Source of the DNA: UBA1801 sp035353395
GTDB lineage: Bacteria; Acidobacteriota; Holophagae; Holophagales; Holophagaceae
Assembly: GCA_035353395.1 (NCBI GenBank)
Contig: DAOPZL010000012.1
Span: 7,831 to 71,830 of the forward strand
Reading direction: 5' to 3'
DNA length: 64,000 bases
Numbering within the stretch: the first letter of the stretch is position 1; each line of letters starts with the position of its first letter. Below are positions 42,292 to 52,921 of the stretch, piece by piece. Position numbers and translations under genes: made by a program. The notes under the pieces are model-generated. The model worked only from the letters and a program-made list of their open reading frames with translations. It was not told the DNA's origin and made no database searches.

Positions 42292-43416
42292 ATGGATCCA
42301 GTCCTGTATTCCTTCCATGCGCCCCGCCACGACCTGGACCTGGTCGCGCGCTACGTGCTCCGGGACCGGCTCGCCGACCACCTGCGCCTCTGGCAGCGGA
42401 TGACGGGGGCCCGCGAACTGGTCTATCTCGCCACCTGCCAGCGCGCCCTGTGGGTGTTGTGGGGCGGGGACGGCGACGCCCTGGGCCTCCCGCCAGAAGT
42501 CGTCCGCTTCGAGGGCGAGGAGGCCTGGGGCCATCTCCTGGAAATCGCGACGGGGCTGCTGAGCTCGAGCCTCGGAGACCGGGAGATCGTGGACCAGGTT
42601 CAGGGCGCCCTGGCGAGCGCCCGGGAAACGGGCGTCGCCGGCCCGGAGGCCCAGGCCGCCCTGGAGGACATCCTGCGGGAGGCCCGGCGGCTGAGGGTTC
42701 GGACGGGACTGGCGGACGGCAGCGCCAGCGTGGCCACCGCCGCGCTGCGGCACCTGGAGGGGACGCTGCCCGAAGGGGCGAGGATCGCCCTGGTCGGTGT
42801 GGGCCCCATGAGCCGCTACCTGGCCCAGCGTCTTCCGGAACGAGGCTTCCAGGTGGTCCTCTCCAACCGGACGGCGGCCAAGGCGGACGCGATGGGGCAT
42901 CCCACGGTCCCCCTGGAACAGCTCCAGCGCGATCCGGCGGGGTTCGACGCCCTGGTCACGGCCACGGCCAGCTCCCGGCCCCTCTTCACCTTGGCGGCCT
43001 GGGAGCGCCTGCGGCGGCCGCCGCTCCGGCTCCTCGACCTCGCCCTGCCCCGGGATGCGGAACCGGACCTGGACCGGCTGTCCTGGGTGCGGCGGACGGA
43101 CCTGGCCAGCCTCCAGGCCGAGACCGAGCAGGCCATGGCCAGGCGGCGGGAGACGGCGGGGAAGGCGGGCCCCTTCCTGGCCGGCGCCGTCGGGCGCCTC
43201 CGGAAGCGGGCCGGGGCCCGGGCCGCGAGGTCCGGCGCGCGCACGGCCGAGGACGGCCTGGCGGCGGCCTGGGCAGCCCTCGAGGCGGACTCAGGGGAGG
43301 GACCCCTGGAGAGCCTGGACCCGGCCCAGCGGGAGGCCCTGGCGGCGCTCCTCAAGCGCGGCCGGACCCTCGCCTTCCGGGCCCTCGGCCAGGCCAGGCG
43401 CCAGGAGCAGCCATGA
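42292..43416 (+). CDS. hemA: Glutamyl-tRNA reductase
   Basis: 374 residues. First committed step of C5-pathway tetrapyrrole synthesis, reducing Glu-tRNA to glutamate-1-semialdehyde with NADPH. The catalytic cysteine is Cys49 in YLATCQRALW. SSSLGDREIVDQV is the second conserved block, and VGVGPMSRYLAQRLPERGFQVVLSNRT is the NADPH domain. It is divergent (the usual SLGEPQI reads SLGDREI) and lacks part of the C-terminal dimerisation helix seen in longer homologues. Its stop overlaps hemC. Confidence 0.88.
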   Translation: MDPVLYSFHAPRHDLDLVARYVLRDRLADHLRLWQRMTGARELVYLATCQRALWVLWGGDGDALGLPPEVVRFEGEEAWGHLLEIATGLLSSSLGDREIVDQVQGALASARETGVAGPEAQAALEDILREARRLRVRTGLADGSASVATAALRHLEGTLPEGARIALVGVGPMSRYLAQRLPERGFQVVLSNRTAAKADAMGHPTVPLEQLQRDPAGFDALVTATASSRPLFTLAAWERLRRPPLRLLDLALPRDAEPDLDRLSWVRRTDLASLQAETEQAMARRRETAGKAGPFLAGAVGRLRKRAGARAARSGARTAEDGLAAAWAALEADSGEGPLESLDPAQREALAALLKRGRTLAFRALGQARRQEQP

Positions 43417-44285
43417 AGGTCGTGGTCGGCGCGCGGGGGTCCGAATTGAGCCGGCGGCAGGCCGAGCCCCTGGTGGCCTGCCTCCGCGCCGCGGGGCACC
43501 AGGTCGAATGGAGGCCCTTCACGACCCGCGGGGACCGCTGGCAGGACGGCCCCCTGGACAAGTCCGTGGGCACCGGGTTCTTCACGCGGGAGCTGGAGGA
43601 TGCGCTTGCCTCCGGGGCCGTGGACCTGCTCGTGCATTCCTTCAAGGACGTGGCCCTGGAGCGTCCCGGAGGCTTCGTCACCGCCTGCGTGCCCGCCCGG
43701 GAGGACCCCTCGGACTGGCTGCTGCTCAGGAAGGACGCGCCCGGCCGCCCCAGGATCGCCACCAGTTCGGAGCGGCGGCTGCGGTTCCTCCGGCACGCCT
43801 TCCCGGAGAGCGGGTTCACCTGGATCCGGGGGAACGTGCCCACGCGCCTCCTGCGCCTGAGGGAAGGGGTGTTGAGAGGGGACCCCTTCCATGCCACCGT
43901 CATGGCCGCCGCCGGCCTCCGGCGCCTCGGGCTGGACCTTTCGGACCTGGACGTGCGTCCCATCCCCTTCGAGATCCTCCTCCCCGCCCCGGCCCAGGGG
44001 GCCGTCCTCGCGGAAACCCGGGCGGACCGTCCGGACATCGTCGAGGCCCTGGGCCCCCTGCACCACGCGCCCACCGCCAGCTGCGTCCTGCTGGAGCGGG
44101 CGGTGCTGGCCGGCATCGGGGGAGGCTGCCAGCAGCCTCTGGGGGCCTTCGCGGAACTCCTGCCCGACGGCTCCTTCCGGCTCCGGGCCGCCTACGCGGA
44201 CGAAGGGGGCATCCGGCGCGGCGCCGCGGTGGGGCCCGGCGGCGCCGATCTGGTGGCCCGTGTCGTGGAGGACCTGGGATGGTGA
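43413..44285 (+). CDS. hemC: Porphobilinogen deaminase (hydroxymethylbilane synthase)
   Basis: 290 residues. The dipyrromethane cofactor is attached to Cys239 (GGGCQQPLGA). VGARGSELSRRQAEPL, VHSFKDVALERPGG and APAQGAVLAETR are conserved. It condenses four porphobilinogens into hydroxymethylbilane. The start overlaps the hemA stop (ATGA) and the end overlaps hemD, so these three genes are translationally coupled. Confidence 0.93.
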   Translation: MKVVVGARGSELSRRQAEPLVACLRAAGHQVEWRPFTTRGDRWQDGPLDKSVGTGFFTRELEDALASGAVDLLVHSFKDVALERPGGFVTACVPAREDPSDWLLLRKDAPGRPRIATSSERRLRFLRHAFPESGFTWIRGNVPTRLLRLREGVLRGDPFHATVMAAAGLRRLGLDLSDLDVRPIPFEILLPAPAQGAVLAETRADRPDIVEALGPLHHAPTASCVLLERAVLAGIGGGCQQPLGAFAELLPDGSFRLRAAYADEGGIRRGAAVGPGGADLVARVVEDLGW

Positions 44286-44914
44286 AGCGCCTCGGGCTCG
44301 CCCGGGGACCGGAGGCCCCTCTGAGCCGGGTGGCGCGGGAAGCCGGCTGGGACCCCGTGCCCGTGTTCCTGACCGAGATGGCGCCTACGGCCCGGCCGAG
44401 GCCCCTGGCCCGCCCGGACGGGATCATCCTGCTCAGTCCGGCCGGCGCCAGGTGCGCGGACCTCCCGGGTGGAATCCCGGTCCTGGCCACGGAAGGCGCC
44501 GCGGCGGCCCTGGCGGGAGGCGGCTGGCAGGCCAGCGCCGGCCCCGGGGCCGAGGCGCTCTGGATCCTGCTCCGGGAGCGCTTCCCCTCCGGAGGGGAGT
44601 TCCTGCTGGTTCGCGGGGAACGGAGCCGGGGCTACCTGGAGGAGGTTTCCGAGGGGACCCCCTGGCGACTTGTGCCGTGGATCACACACTCGGAAAAAGC
44701 CAAGGATCCTCCGCCGGCGATGCCGTTCCTGGACGCCGTGCTCGCGCTGAGTCCCCTGCAGGCGGAGCTGCTGGGGCCCAGGTCCCGGGGCATCCTGCGC
44801 TTCGCCTGGGGGGAACGCGCGGCCGAGGCCTTCCGCCGCTGCGGAACCCCGGCGCACGATTCCTGTCTTGCCAGACCGGAGGATCTTGGGCGTATGCTTG
44901 CTCCTTATGTCTGA
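44279..44914 (+). CDS. hemD: Uroporphyrinogen-III synthase
   Basis: 211 residues, shorter than the usual 240-260. The family is poorly conserved; the assignment rests on its place right after hemC and on the bilobed pattern (VPVFLTEMAP, DGIILLSPAGA, LLVRGERSRG, DAVLALSPLQA). It would close the linear tetrapyrrole to uroporphyrinogen III. The ATG overlaps the hemC stop by 7 bp. Confidence 0.78.
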   Translation: MVKRLGLARGPEAPLSRVAREAGWDPVPVFLTEMAPTARPRPLARPDGIILLSPAGARCADLPGGIPVLATEGAAAALAGGGWQASAGPGAEALWILLRERFPSGGEFLLVRGERSRGYLEEVSEGTPWRLVPWITHSEKAKDPPPAMPFLDAVLALSPLQAELLGPRSRGILRFAWGERAAEAFRRCGTPAHDSCLARPEDLGRMLAPYV

Positions 44915-44934
44915 CATCCAGCGAGCCTGATTCC

Positions 44935-45903
44935 ATGTTCATCCGTCCCCGTCGCCTGCGCCGCACCTCCGTCCTCCGGGACCTGGTGGCCGAAACGGAT
45001 CTCCGGCCCCGGCACCTCATCCAGCCCTATTTCGTCCAGGACGCCGCCGGCTCCTCCCCGATCGAGTCCATGCCCGGGATCGCCCGCACGGGCGTCGAGG
45101 AGACCTGCCGGCAGGTCGAGGCCGACCTCAAGCTCGGACTGAAGGCCGTCCTCCTCTTCGGGGTCCCCGCGACCAAGAGTCCCTTGGCCGAGCACAGCCA
45201 CGACCCCGAGGGCGTGGTCCCTCGGGCCGTGAAGGAACTGAAGAAGCGCTTCCGCCAGGATCTCGTGGTGACGACGGACGTCTGCCTCTGTGCCTACACG
45301 GACCACGGCCACTGCGGGGTGGTCTCGGACGGGGAGATCCTGAACGACGAGAGCGTCGCGATCCTGGCCGAGATGGCCCTGGTCCACGCCCAGGCCGGCG
45401 CCGACATGGTGGCCCCCTCGGACATGATGGACGGGCGCATCGCGGCCATCCGGGCGCGCCTGGACGAGGAGGGTTTCGAGAACACCTCGATCCTCTCGTA
45501 TGCCATCAAGCACGCCGGCGCCTACTACGGGCCCTTCCGGGACGCGGCGGACAGCAGCCCCAAGCACGGGGACCGCCGGAGCTACCAGATGGATCCCCGC
45601 AACGCCCGGGAGGGCCTGAAGGACGCCCTGCTCGACCTGGAGGAGGGGGCGGACATCCTCATGGTGAAGCCTGGCCTCCACGGGCTCGACTTGATCTGGC
45701 GCCTCCGGGAGCAGTGCCTGGTCCCGATCGCCGCCTACCACGTCTCCAGCGAGTACAGTTCCATCAAGGCCGCCGACCGGCTCGGCTGGGTGAACGGCGA
45801 CCAGCTGATGCTCGAGCAGCTCCTGAGCCTGCGGCGGGCCGGGAGCGACGTGATCGTGACCTATGCGGGCCGGGAAGCCTTGCAGAAAAGGTGGATTTCC
45901 TAG
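44935..45903 (+). CDS. hemB: Porphobilinogen synthase
   Basis: 322 residues. It joins two 5-aminolevulinates. The zinc cysteines are in DVCLCAYTDHGHCG. Active-site lysines are in SYAIKHAGAYYGPF and LMVKPG. APSDMMDGR and YHVSSEYSSIKAA are conserved. The ATG at 44935 begins FIRPRRLRRT, the family start. A strong hairpin separates it from hemL. Confidence 0.94.
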   Translation: MFIRPRRLRRTSVLRDLVAETDLRPRHLIQPYFVQDAAGSSPIESMPGIARTGVEETCRQVEADLKLGLKAVLLFGVPATKSPLAEHSHDPEGVVPRAVKELKKRFRQDLVVTTDVCLCAYTDHGHCGVVSDGEILNDESVAILAEMALVHAQAGADMVAPSDMMDGRIAAIRARLDEEGFENTSILSYAIKHAGAYYGPFRDAADSSPKHGDRRSYQMDPRNAREGLKDALLDLEEGADILMVKPGLHGLDLIWRLREQCLVPIAAYHVSSEYSSIKAADRLGWVNGDQLMLEQLLSLRRAGSDVIVTYAGREALQKRWIS

Positions 45904-45987
45904 AGGAGCCCACGAGCCGCAGGTCCCGGAGGTAGAATGGCGCATCCCAGCTGCGAACTCCAGAATCTGATGAACACCGCGATGTGA

Positions 45988-46028
45988 GGACCGGGAGCCG
46001 CGGACCCTGCGGGGTCCGCTCCCGGTCC
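45988..46028 (+). promoter_or_regulatory. Very strong hairpin with UNCG-type loop between hemB and hemL
   Basis: GGACCGGGA, a GCC bulge, GCGGACCC, loop TGCG, GGGTCCGC, TCCCGGTCC: 17 base pairs with only a 3-nt bulge and a C(UGCG)G tetraloop. No T-run follows, and hemL starts 48 bp later. It may terminate, attenuate or protect the hem mRNA at the middle of the operon. TAGAAT lies upstream at 45933-45938. Confidence 0.6.
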
Positions 46029-46075
46029 GTGTCCGGATCTTCGACAACGACATCCATTCCCAGCGAGCAGACAGC

Positions 46076-47341
46076 ATGAGCAATGAATCCTTGTTCCAGG
46101 AAGCCCTCTCACACTTTCCCGGGGGCGTGTCCTCTCCCGTGCGGGCCTTCAAGGCCGTGGGCGGCACCCCCAAGTTCTTCGCCAGGGCCTTCGGCGCATG
46201 GTTCGTGGACGAGGAGGAGAAGCAGTTCCTCGATCTCTGCATGTCCTGGGGGCCGCTGATCCTGGGCCACGCCCATCCGGACGTGCTGGCGGCGGTGCAG
46301 GAGGCCGTCCAGGAAGGGCTCACCTTCGGGGCGCCTTCCCGCCGGGAGCTGGCCCTGGCCCGCCGTATCAAGCTGATGGCCCCCTTCGTCGAGAAGCTGC
46401 GCTTCGTCTCCAGCGGCACCGAGGCGGTGATGTCGGCCCTGCGGGTGGCCCGCGGCTTCACCAAGCGGGACCGGGTCCTGAAGTTCGCGGGCTGCTACCA
46501 CGGCCACGCGGACGCCATGCTGGTGAAGGCCGGCAGCGGCCTGGCCACCTTCGGGGTGCCCACCAGCGCCGGCGTGCCCAAGGCCTACGCGGATCTCACC
46601 CTCGTGGTGAACCTCGACGACTTCGACGGCCTCGAGGCGGCCTTCGCGAAGCACGGCTCCGAGCTGGCGGCGGCCATCATCGAGCCGGTCCCGGCCAACA
46701 ACGGCCTGCTCCTGCAGGAGCCCGCCTTCCTCCAGCGCCTGCGGGACCTGTGCACCCAGCACGGGACCGTGCTCATCTTCGACGAGGTCATCAGCGGCTT
46801 CCGGGTGGCGCCGGGCGGCGCCGCGGAGCTGTACAACCTCGCCCCGGACCTGGTCGCCTTCGGCAAGATCATCGGCGGCGGCATGCCCGTGGGCGCGTTC
46901 GGGGGCCGGGCGGACATCATGCGGGTCGTCTCCCCGGACGGCCCCGTCTACCAGGCGGGGACCCTCAGCGGCAACCCCGTGGCCATGGCCGCGGGCCTGG
47001 CCACCCTGGAGCGCCTGACTCCGGAGGTCTACAAGCGCCTGGAGCAGTGTTCCAGGCGATGGGCCCAGGCCTTCGAGGCGATCCCGGGCCTCCGGGCCCC
47101 GCACCTCGGGTCCCTGATCTGGCCCCTCTTCCAGTCCGGCGTCCGGCGCGCGGACCGCGTGAAGCCGGGGGCCATCACCCAGTTCAACCACCTGCACAAG
47201 CTCCTGCTGGACGAGGGGGTCTACCTGCCCCCCAGCGGCTACGAGGTGGCCTTCATCTCCATCGCCCACGGGGAAGAGGAGCTGTGGCACTTCGAGCGGG
47301 CCGTGGAAAAGGTTTCGGCGGGACTCGCGGCCATGGTCTGA
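46076..47341 (+). CDS. hemL: Glutamate-1-semialdehyde 2,1-aminomutase
   Basis: 421 residues. It converts glutamate-1-semialdehyde to 5-aminolevulinate with PLP. Lys264 (AFGKIIGGGMP) forms the Schiff base. FPGGVSSPVRAFKAVGG, SSGTEAVMSALRVARG and AGTLSGNPVAMAAG are conserved. Together with hemA it completes the C5 route. A small ORF follows 22 bp later. Confidence 0.95.
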   Translation: MSNESLFQEALSHFPGGVSSPVRAFKAVGGTPKFFARAFGAWFVDEEEKQFLDLCMSWGPLILGHAHPDVLAAVQEAVQEGLTFGAPSRRELALARRIKLMAPFVEKLRFVSSGTEAVMSALRVARGFTKRDRVLKFAGCYHGHADAMLVKAGSGLATFGVPTSAGVPKAYADLTLVVNLDDFDGLEAAFAKHGSELAAAIIEPVPANNGLLLQEPAFLQRLRDLCTQHGTVLIFDEVISGFRVAPGGAAELYNLAPDLVAFGKIIGGGMPVGAFGGRADIMRVVSPDGPVYQAGTLSGNPVAMAAGLATLERLTPEVYKRLEQCSRRWAQAFEAIPGLRAPHLGSLIWPLFQSGVRRADRVKPGAITQFNHLHKLLLDEGVYLPPSGYEVAFISIAHGEEELWHFERAVEKVSAGLAAMV

Positions 47342-47363
47342 TGGTTGGACCTGGAGGTGATCC

Positions 47364-47606
47364 ATGACACGCATCTACACCATCGGCCTTGAGGACCGCA
47401 CGGCCCCGCGCTTCGCCTACCTGGTGGTCCTCGTGGCCCACCGGGACAGCAGCCGCGCGACCCGGGCCGCCCTCGCGGAAGCCGGGCAGCACGGCGGGAA
47501 GTGGCGCGTGACCCACGTGGCGGAGCGGCGGACGGGCCTGGCCATCCCCCGGGGCGAGATCCTCGGCGCCGCCGGACCCTTCACCTACGACGTGGAAGAG
47601 GCATGA
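47364..47606 (+). CDS. Small protein of unknown function in the heme operon
   Basis: 80 residues. It has a predicted beta-rich N-terminus (RIYTIGLEDRTAPRFAYLVVLVAH) and a basic middle (RDSSRATRAALAEAG). No motif recognised. It begins 22 bp after hemL with GGAGGTG and its stop overlaps the hemE start (ATGA), so it is almost certainly translated. A role in heme synthesis is possible only by position. Confidence 0.6.
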   Translation: MTRIYTIGLEDRTAPRFAYLVVLVAHRDSSRATRAALAEAGQHGGKWRVTHVAERRTGLAIPRGEILGAAGPFTYDVEEA

Positions 47607-48595
47607 ACCAGCTCCTTCCCCGTGTCCTGCGGCGGGAGGTGGTCACGCCCCCCCCGCTGTGGTTCATGAGGCAGGCGGGGCGGTTCCTCCCCGAATACCG
47701 GGCCCTCCGGGAGAAGGCCAGCTTCGAGCAGCTGCTCGCGGACCCGGACCTCGCGGCGGAGGTCAGCCTGCAGCCCGTGCGGCGCTTCCCCAGGCTCGAC
47801 GGCGCCATCATCTTCAGCGACATCCTGGTGGTCCTGGACGCCCTGGGCTGCGGCGTCACCTACCCGGAGGGCGGGCCGCTCCTGGCCCGCACCCTGGACC
47901 AGATCGACCCCGACCGGCCCCTGGACGAGCGGTGCTTCGAACCCGTGCTGGCGGCCCTCCGCAGGGTCCGCTCCCGGCTGCCCGGGCACGTGACCCTCCT
48001 CGGCTTCGCCGGGGCCCCCTGGACCCTGCTCGCCTACGGGATCGAGGGCGGGAGCTCCCGGGACTGGACCCGGGCCAAGACCTTCCTCCACGCGGAACCC
48101 CAGAAATCCCTTCCCTGGCTCGTGCGCCTGGCGGAGGCCGCCTCGCGCCTCCTCACCCTGCAGATCGAGGCGGGCGCCCAGGTCGTCCAGCTCTTCGACA
48201 GCTGCGCGGGGGACCTGGACCTGGACGACTACCGCACCCTGGCCATTCCTCCGGCGGCCCTGGCGCTCCAGCAGGTGAAGGGCGCCCCGAGGATCTACTT
48301 CCCGCGCGCGGGCTACCTCCCCCAGCGGCTGGCCACCCTGCCGTGCGAAGGACTCTCCATTTCCTGGCAAGTCCCCATCCAGGACGCCGTCCGCCGCTTC
48401 GGCCTCACCAAGGTCCTCCAGGGCAACCTGGACCCGGCGGCCCTCCTGGCCGGGAAGACGGTCGCCTGCCGGAAGGCCCGTGCGATCATGGAGGAGATGC
48501 GGGACTACCCCCACATCTTCAACCTCGGTCACGGGATCCTGCCCGGAACCGACCCTGACGTGCTGGCGGCGGTCATCGAGGAAGTGAAGCGCTGA
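47603..48595 (+). CDS. hemE: Uroporphyrinogen decarboxylase
   Basis: 330 residues. Removes four carboxyls from uroporphyrinogen III to give coproporphyrinogen III. PPLWFMRQAGRFLPEYR, IIFSDILVVLDALG, FAGAPWTLLAYGIEGG, LFDSCAGDL and FNLGHGILPGTDPDVL are the family blocks. Starts overlapping the small ORF; a ureohydrolase gene follows 27 bp later. Confidence 0.95.
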   Translation: MNQLLPRVLRREVVTPPPLWFMRQAGRFLPEYRALREKASFEQLLADPDLAAEVSLQPVRRFPRLDGAIIFSDILVVLDALGCGVTYPEGGPLLARTLDQIDPDRPLDERCFEPVLAALRRVRSRLPGHVTLLGFAGAPWTLLAYGIEGGSSRDWTRAKTFLHAEPQKSLPWLVRLAEAASRLLTLQIEAGAQVVQLFDSCAGDLDLDDYRTLAIPPAALALQQVKGAPRIYFPRAGYLPQRLATLPCEGLSISWQVPIQDAVRRFGLTKVLQGNLDPAALLAGKTVACRKARAIMEEMRDYPHIFNLGHGILPGTDPDVLAAVIEEVKR

Positions 48596-48622
48596 CCGTT
48601 CCCGCCTGAGTGGACGCGGAGA

Positions 48623-49444
48623 ATGACGGACATGGCCATGAGTGCACCCTTGCCCACCCTGATCGGATTGCCCTACGACGCCAGCTCGTCGTACCGGCGG
48701 GGGCCCGCCCGGGGGCCCGCGGCGATCCGCGAGGCCCTGCGCTGCGAGTCCACCAACACCTGGAGCGAGTCCCTGCGCGACATGGCCGGGCTTCGGGACT
48801 TCGGGGACGTCCTGCTGCCCGAGGGGGACGGCGTGGTGGCGCGGATCGAGGCTGGCGTCCGGGAGCTGCTGGAGAGCGGGGGCGCCCCCATCGCCCTCGG
48901 CGGGGACCATTCCGTGACCTATCCGATCCTGCGCGCGGTGGGACCGCGCCATCCGGGGCTGACCCTCCTGCACCTGGACGCTCATCCGGACCTCTACGAG
49001 GACTTCATGGGGGACCGCTTCTCCCACGCGTGCCCCTTCGCGCGGATCATGGAGGAGGGTCTCGCGGCACGGCTCGTGCAGGTGGGCATCCGGACCATGA
49101 ACGGGCATCTGCGGCAGCAGGCCGACCGGTTCGGCGTGGAGGTCATCGACATGCGGGCCTGGGCCGCGGGCGAACGCCCCGAGCTCCAGGGACCCCTCTA
49201 TGTCTCCATCGACATGGACGCCTTCGACCCCGCCTTCGCGCCCGGGGTCTCGCACGTGGAACCCGGAGGCCTCACGTCCCGGGAGGTGATCGGCCTCCTG
49301 CAGGGCCTGCCGGGTCCCCTGGTGGGCGCGGACGTGGTCGAGTGCAATCCGGGCCAGGATCCCCTCGGCATCACCGCTCCCCTCGGCGCGAAGCTGGTGA
49401 AGGAGCTGGCCAGCCGCATGATCGAAGCCGGGACGCTGCCTTGA
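48623..49444 (+). CDS. Agmatinase/arginase-family ureohydrolase in the heme operon
   Basis: 273 residues. Manganese-binding blocks GGDHSVTYPIL, HLDAHPDLYED, and SIDMDAFDPAFAPGVSH are complete. VGADVVECNPGQDP is typical of the family. Substrate could be agmatine, guanidinobutyrate, arginine or formiminoglutamate. Its TGA overlaps the hemN TTG start, so it is translationally coupled to a heme enzyme. The start may be any of three close ATG codons (48623, 48632 or 48638). Heme relevance unknown. Confidence 0.82.
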   Translation: MTDMAMSAPLPTLIGLPYDASSSYRRGPARGPAAIREALRCESTNTWSESLRDMAGLRDFGDVLLPEGDGVVARIEAGVRELLESGGAPIALGGDHSVTYPILRAVGPRHPGLTLLHLDAHPDLYEDFMGDRFSHACPFARIMEEGLAARLVQVGIRTMNGHLRQQADRFGVEVIDMRAWAAGERPELQGPLYVSIDMDAFDPAFAPGVSHVEPGGLTSREVIGLLQGLPGPLVGADVVECNPGQDPLGITAPLGAKLVKELASRMIEAGTLP

Positions 49445-50811
49445 CGCCCACCCTCGCCGAACTGGTGAAGCACTACGACCGGCCCGGGCCGCGCTACACG
49501 GCCTATCCCATGCCCCCGGCCTGGCCGGAGGACTTCCCGGAATCGGAGCTGAAGGAGGCCCTGGGCCGGGCGGACGAGGCCGGAGGCCCCCTTTCCATCT
49601 ACGCCCACCTGCCGTTCTGCCTCCGCCGCTGCGCCTACTGCGCGTGCAGCGCAGTGGCGAGCCCCACCTACAAGCCCGCGGCGGACTTCCTCGACGCCCT
49701 CGAGGCGGAAGTGGACCTGTGGGCGCGGGAGCTGCCCCGACGGCGGGAGGTCCTGCTGCTCCACTGGGGCGGGGGAACGCCGACCTACTTCGAGGCGGCC
49801 GACCTGCGGCGGATCTTCAAGGCCATCACGGACCGCTTCCCCCTGCGGGAGGCCGCGGAGGTTTCCGTCGAGGTGGACCCCGCCTCCCTGGCGCCGGACC
49901 GGCTCCCGGTGCTCCGCGAACTGGGCTTCAACCGGGTGTCCTTCGGGGTCCAGGACCTGGACGCCCGCGTCCAGGAACTCATCGGCCGGAACCAGACCCC
50001 GGAGCAGACCCGGGCGGCCGTCGGGCAGGCCCGCGGCCTGGGCTTCGGCGGCGTGAACCTGGACCTGGTCTACGGCCTGCCCGGGCAGACCCCGGCGACC
50101 TTCCGCAGGACCCTGGAAGGGATCCTGGACATGGCGCCGGATCGGCTGGCCATCTATGCCTTCGCCTACCTCCCCCGGCTGATGGCCCACCAGAGGAGGC
50201 TGCCCGCGGAGGCCCTCCCCGGCGCGGAGCAGCGGCTGGAACTCCTGATCCTGGCCTCGGAGTTCCTGGAGAAGCACGGCTACGTGCCCATCGGCATGGA
50301 CCACTTCGCGCGCCCCGGGGACGAGCTGGCCAGGGCCGCGGCTTCAGGCCGCCTCGTCCGCAGCTTCATGGGCTACACGGTCGCCGCCGGCAGCGACCTC
50401 CTGGGGTTCGGGCCGACCGCCATCTCCGACGTGGCGGGCCTCTACAGCCAGAACGAGAAGAACCTCGCACGGTGGGAGCGCCGGGTCCGCGGGGGGCGGC
50501 TCGCCGTCCACAGGGGCTGCCGCCTCTCCGGGGAGGACCTCCTGCGCCGCTGGGTGATCCACGCCCTCATGGGCACCTTCGAGCTCCGCTGGGGGGCGCT
50601 CCGCGACCGCTTCGGGGTGGATGGCCCGGCGCACTTCGCGGAAGCCCTCCGGGAACTCCGGGCCGAGGAGCCCTGGGGCGCCGTGGAGGTGCGCGCCGAG
50701 GGGGTCTTCGTCACGCCGCTGGGGCGCCGCTTCGTGCGCAACCTCGTGCGGCCCTTCGACGCCTACCTGCCCCGGCTCTCGCCCGACACCGCCTTCAGCA
50801 GGACGGTCTGA
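49441..50811 (+). CDS. hemN: Oxygen-independent coproporphyrinogen III oxidase
   Basis: 456 residues, the length of true HemN rather than HemW. Radical SAM enzyme: cluster motif CLRRCAYCAC, HWGGGTPTYF, EVDPASL, GFNRVSFGVQDLD, and the N-terminal GPRYTAYPMPPAW block that separates HemN from HemW. It decarboxylates coproporphyrinogen III to protoporphyrinogen IX without oxygen. TTG start overlaps the previous stop (TTGA); no ATG would keep the conserved N-terminus. Confidence 0.92.
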   Translation: MTPTLAELVKHYDRPGPRYTAYPMPPAWPEDFPESELKEALGRADEAGGPLSIYAHLPFCLRRCAYCACSAVASPTYKPAADFLDALEAEVDLWARELPRRREVLLLHWGGGTPTYFEAADLRRIFKAITDRFPLREAAEVSVEVDPASLAPDRLPVLRELGFNRVSFGVQDLDARVQELIGRNQTPEQTRAAVGQARGLGFGGVNLDLVYGLPGQTPATFRRTLEGILDMAPDRLAIYAFAYLPRLMAHQRRLPAEALPGAEQRLELLILASEFLEKHGYVPIGMDHFARPGDELARAAASGRLVRSFMGYTVAAGSDLLGFGPTAISDVAGLYSQNEKNLARWERRVRGGRLAVHRGCRLSGEDLLRRWVIHALMGTFELRWGALRDRFGVDGPAHFAEALRELRAEEPWGAVEVRAEGVFVTPLGRRFVRNLVRPFDAYLPRLSPDTAFSRTV

Positions 50812-50849
50812 GCCGAGCCCGGGGGGACTGGTGATAGGCTGCTTCCAGC

Positions 50850-51949
<1,100 letters not shown>

Positions 51950-51953
<4 letters not shown>

Positions 51954-52921
51954 CCCCGCGCCGCGACGCGCTCCGCCTCCGGACCGCCGTCGTCCTGCTG
52001 AACCTCGGGGGCCCCCTCCGCGGCCGGGACGTGGAGCCGTTCCTGCTGGAACTCTTCCGCGACCGGGACATCATCCGCCTGGGACCCGCCTCCCTGCAGC
52101 CGCTCCTCGCACGGCTCGTCACGACCCTCCGCCTCGGGGAGGTCCGGGCACGCTACGCCCGGATCGGCGGCAGCCCGATCCTGCGGGAGACGGCGGCCCA
52201 GGCGGCGGCCCTGCGCCAGGCGCTGCGCGAGGCGGGCAGGGAGGAGCCCGTGAAGCTCCTGTTCCGCTATTCGCCGCCGAGGGCCGGGGGCCTGCTCCGG
52301 GCCCTGGCCCTGCAGGGCGTGGCGCGCATCCTGCCGGTCTCCCTCTACCCCCACGCATGCGGCGCCACCACGGGCTCGAGCCTGGCCGAGCTGGAGCGGG
52401 CCGCGCGGGTCGAGGGCCTGGACGTGCTGCCCGGCGTGCGGCACTACCCCACGGATCCTGACTACCTGGCCTGCCTGGAGGACAACCTGAGGCGGACCCT
52501 GGCGCTCGCGCCCGGCGCCACGGTGGTCTTCAGCGCCCACGGCCTGCCCCTGAGGCTGGTCCAGTCCGGGGATCCCTACGCCCGGGAGATCGAGGCCACG
52601 GTGGAGGCGCTGAAGGCGAGGCTGGGGGACGTCCCCGGAGGCTTCCGCCTGGCCTACCAGAGCCGGGTGGGCTTCGTCCGTTGGCTGGAGCCGTCCCTCG
52701 GCACCGTGCTGGGCGGACTGGGGGGCCGCGACGTGGTCGTCGTGCCGCTGAGTTTCGTGGGCGAGCACATCGAGACGCGCTACGAACTGGACATCCAGTA
52801 CCGCGAGGTGGCGCGGCGGGCCGGCGTCCGCGGGTATCATCGAACTGCGGCGCCCGGCACGCATCCCTCCTTCATCAAGTGCCTGGCCCGCCTGGCGATG
52901 GAAGCTCTGGAGCAGTCATGA
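51950..52921 (+). CDS. hemH: Ferrochelatase
   Basis: 323 residues. Inserts ferrous iron into protoporphyrin IX. VLLNLGGP at the start, RYSPPRAG, VSLYPHACGATTGS, VFSAHGLPLRLV with the catalytic His, and SFVGEHIETRYELDIQY with the catalytic Glu are present. The start is a GTG overlapping the glf stop (GTGA). The stop overlaps the next start. Confidence 0.92.
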
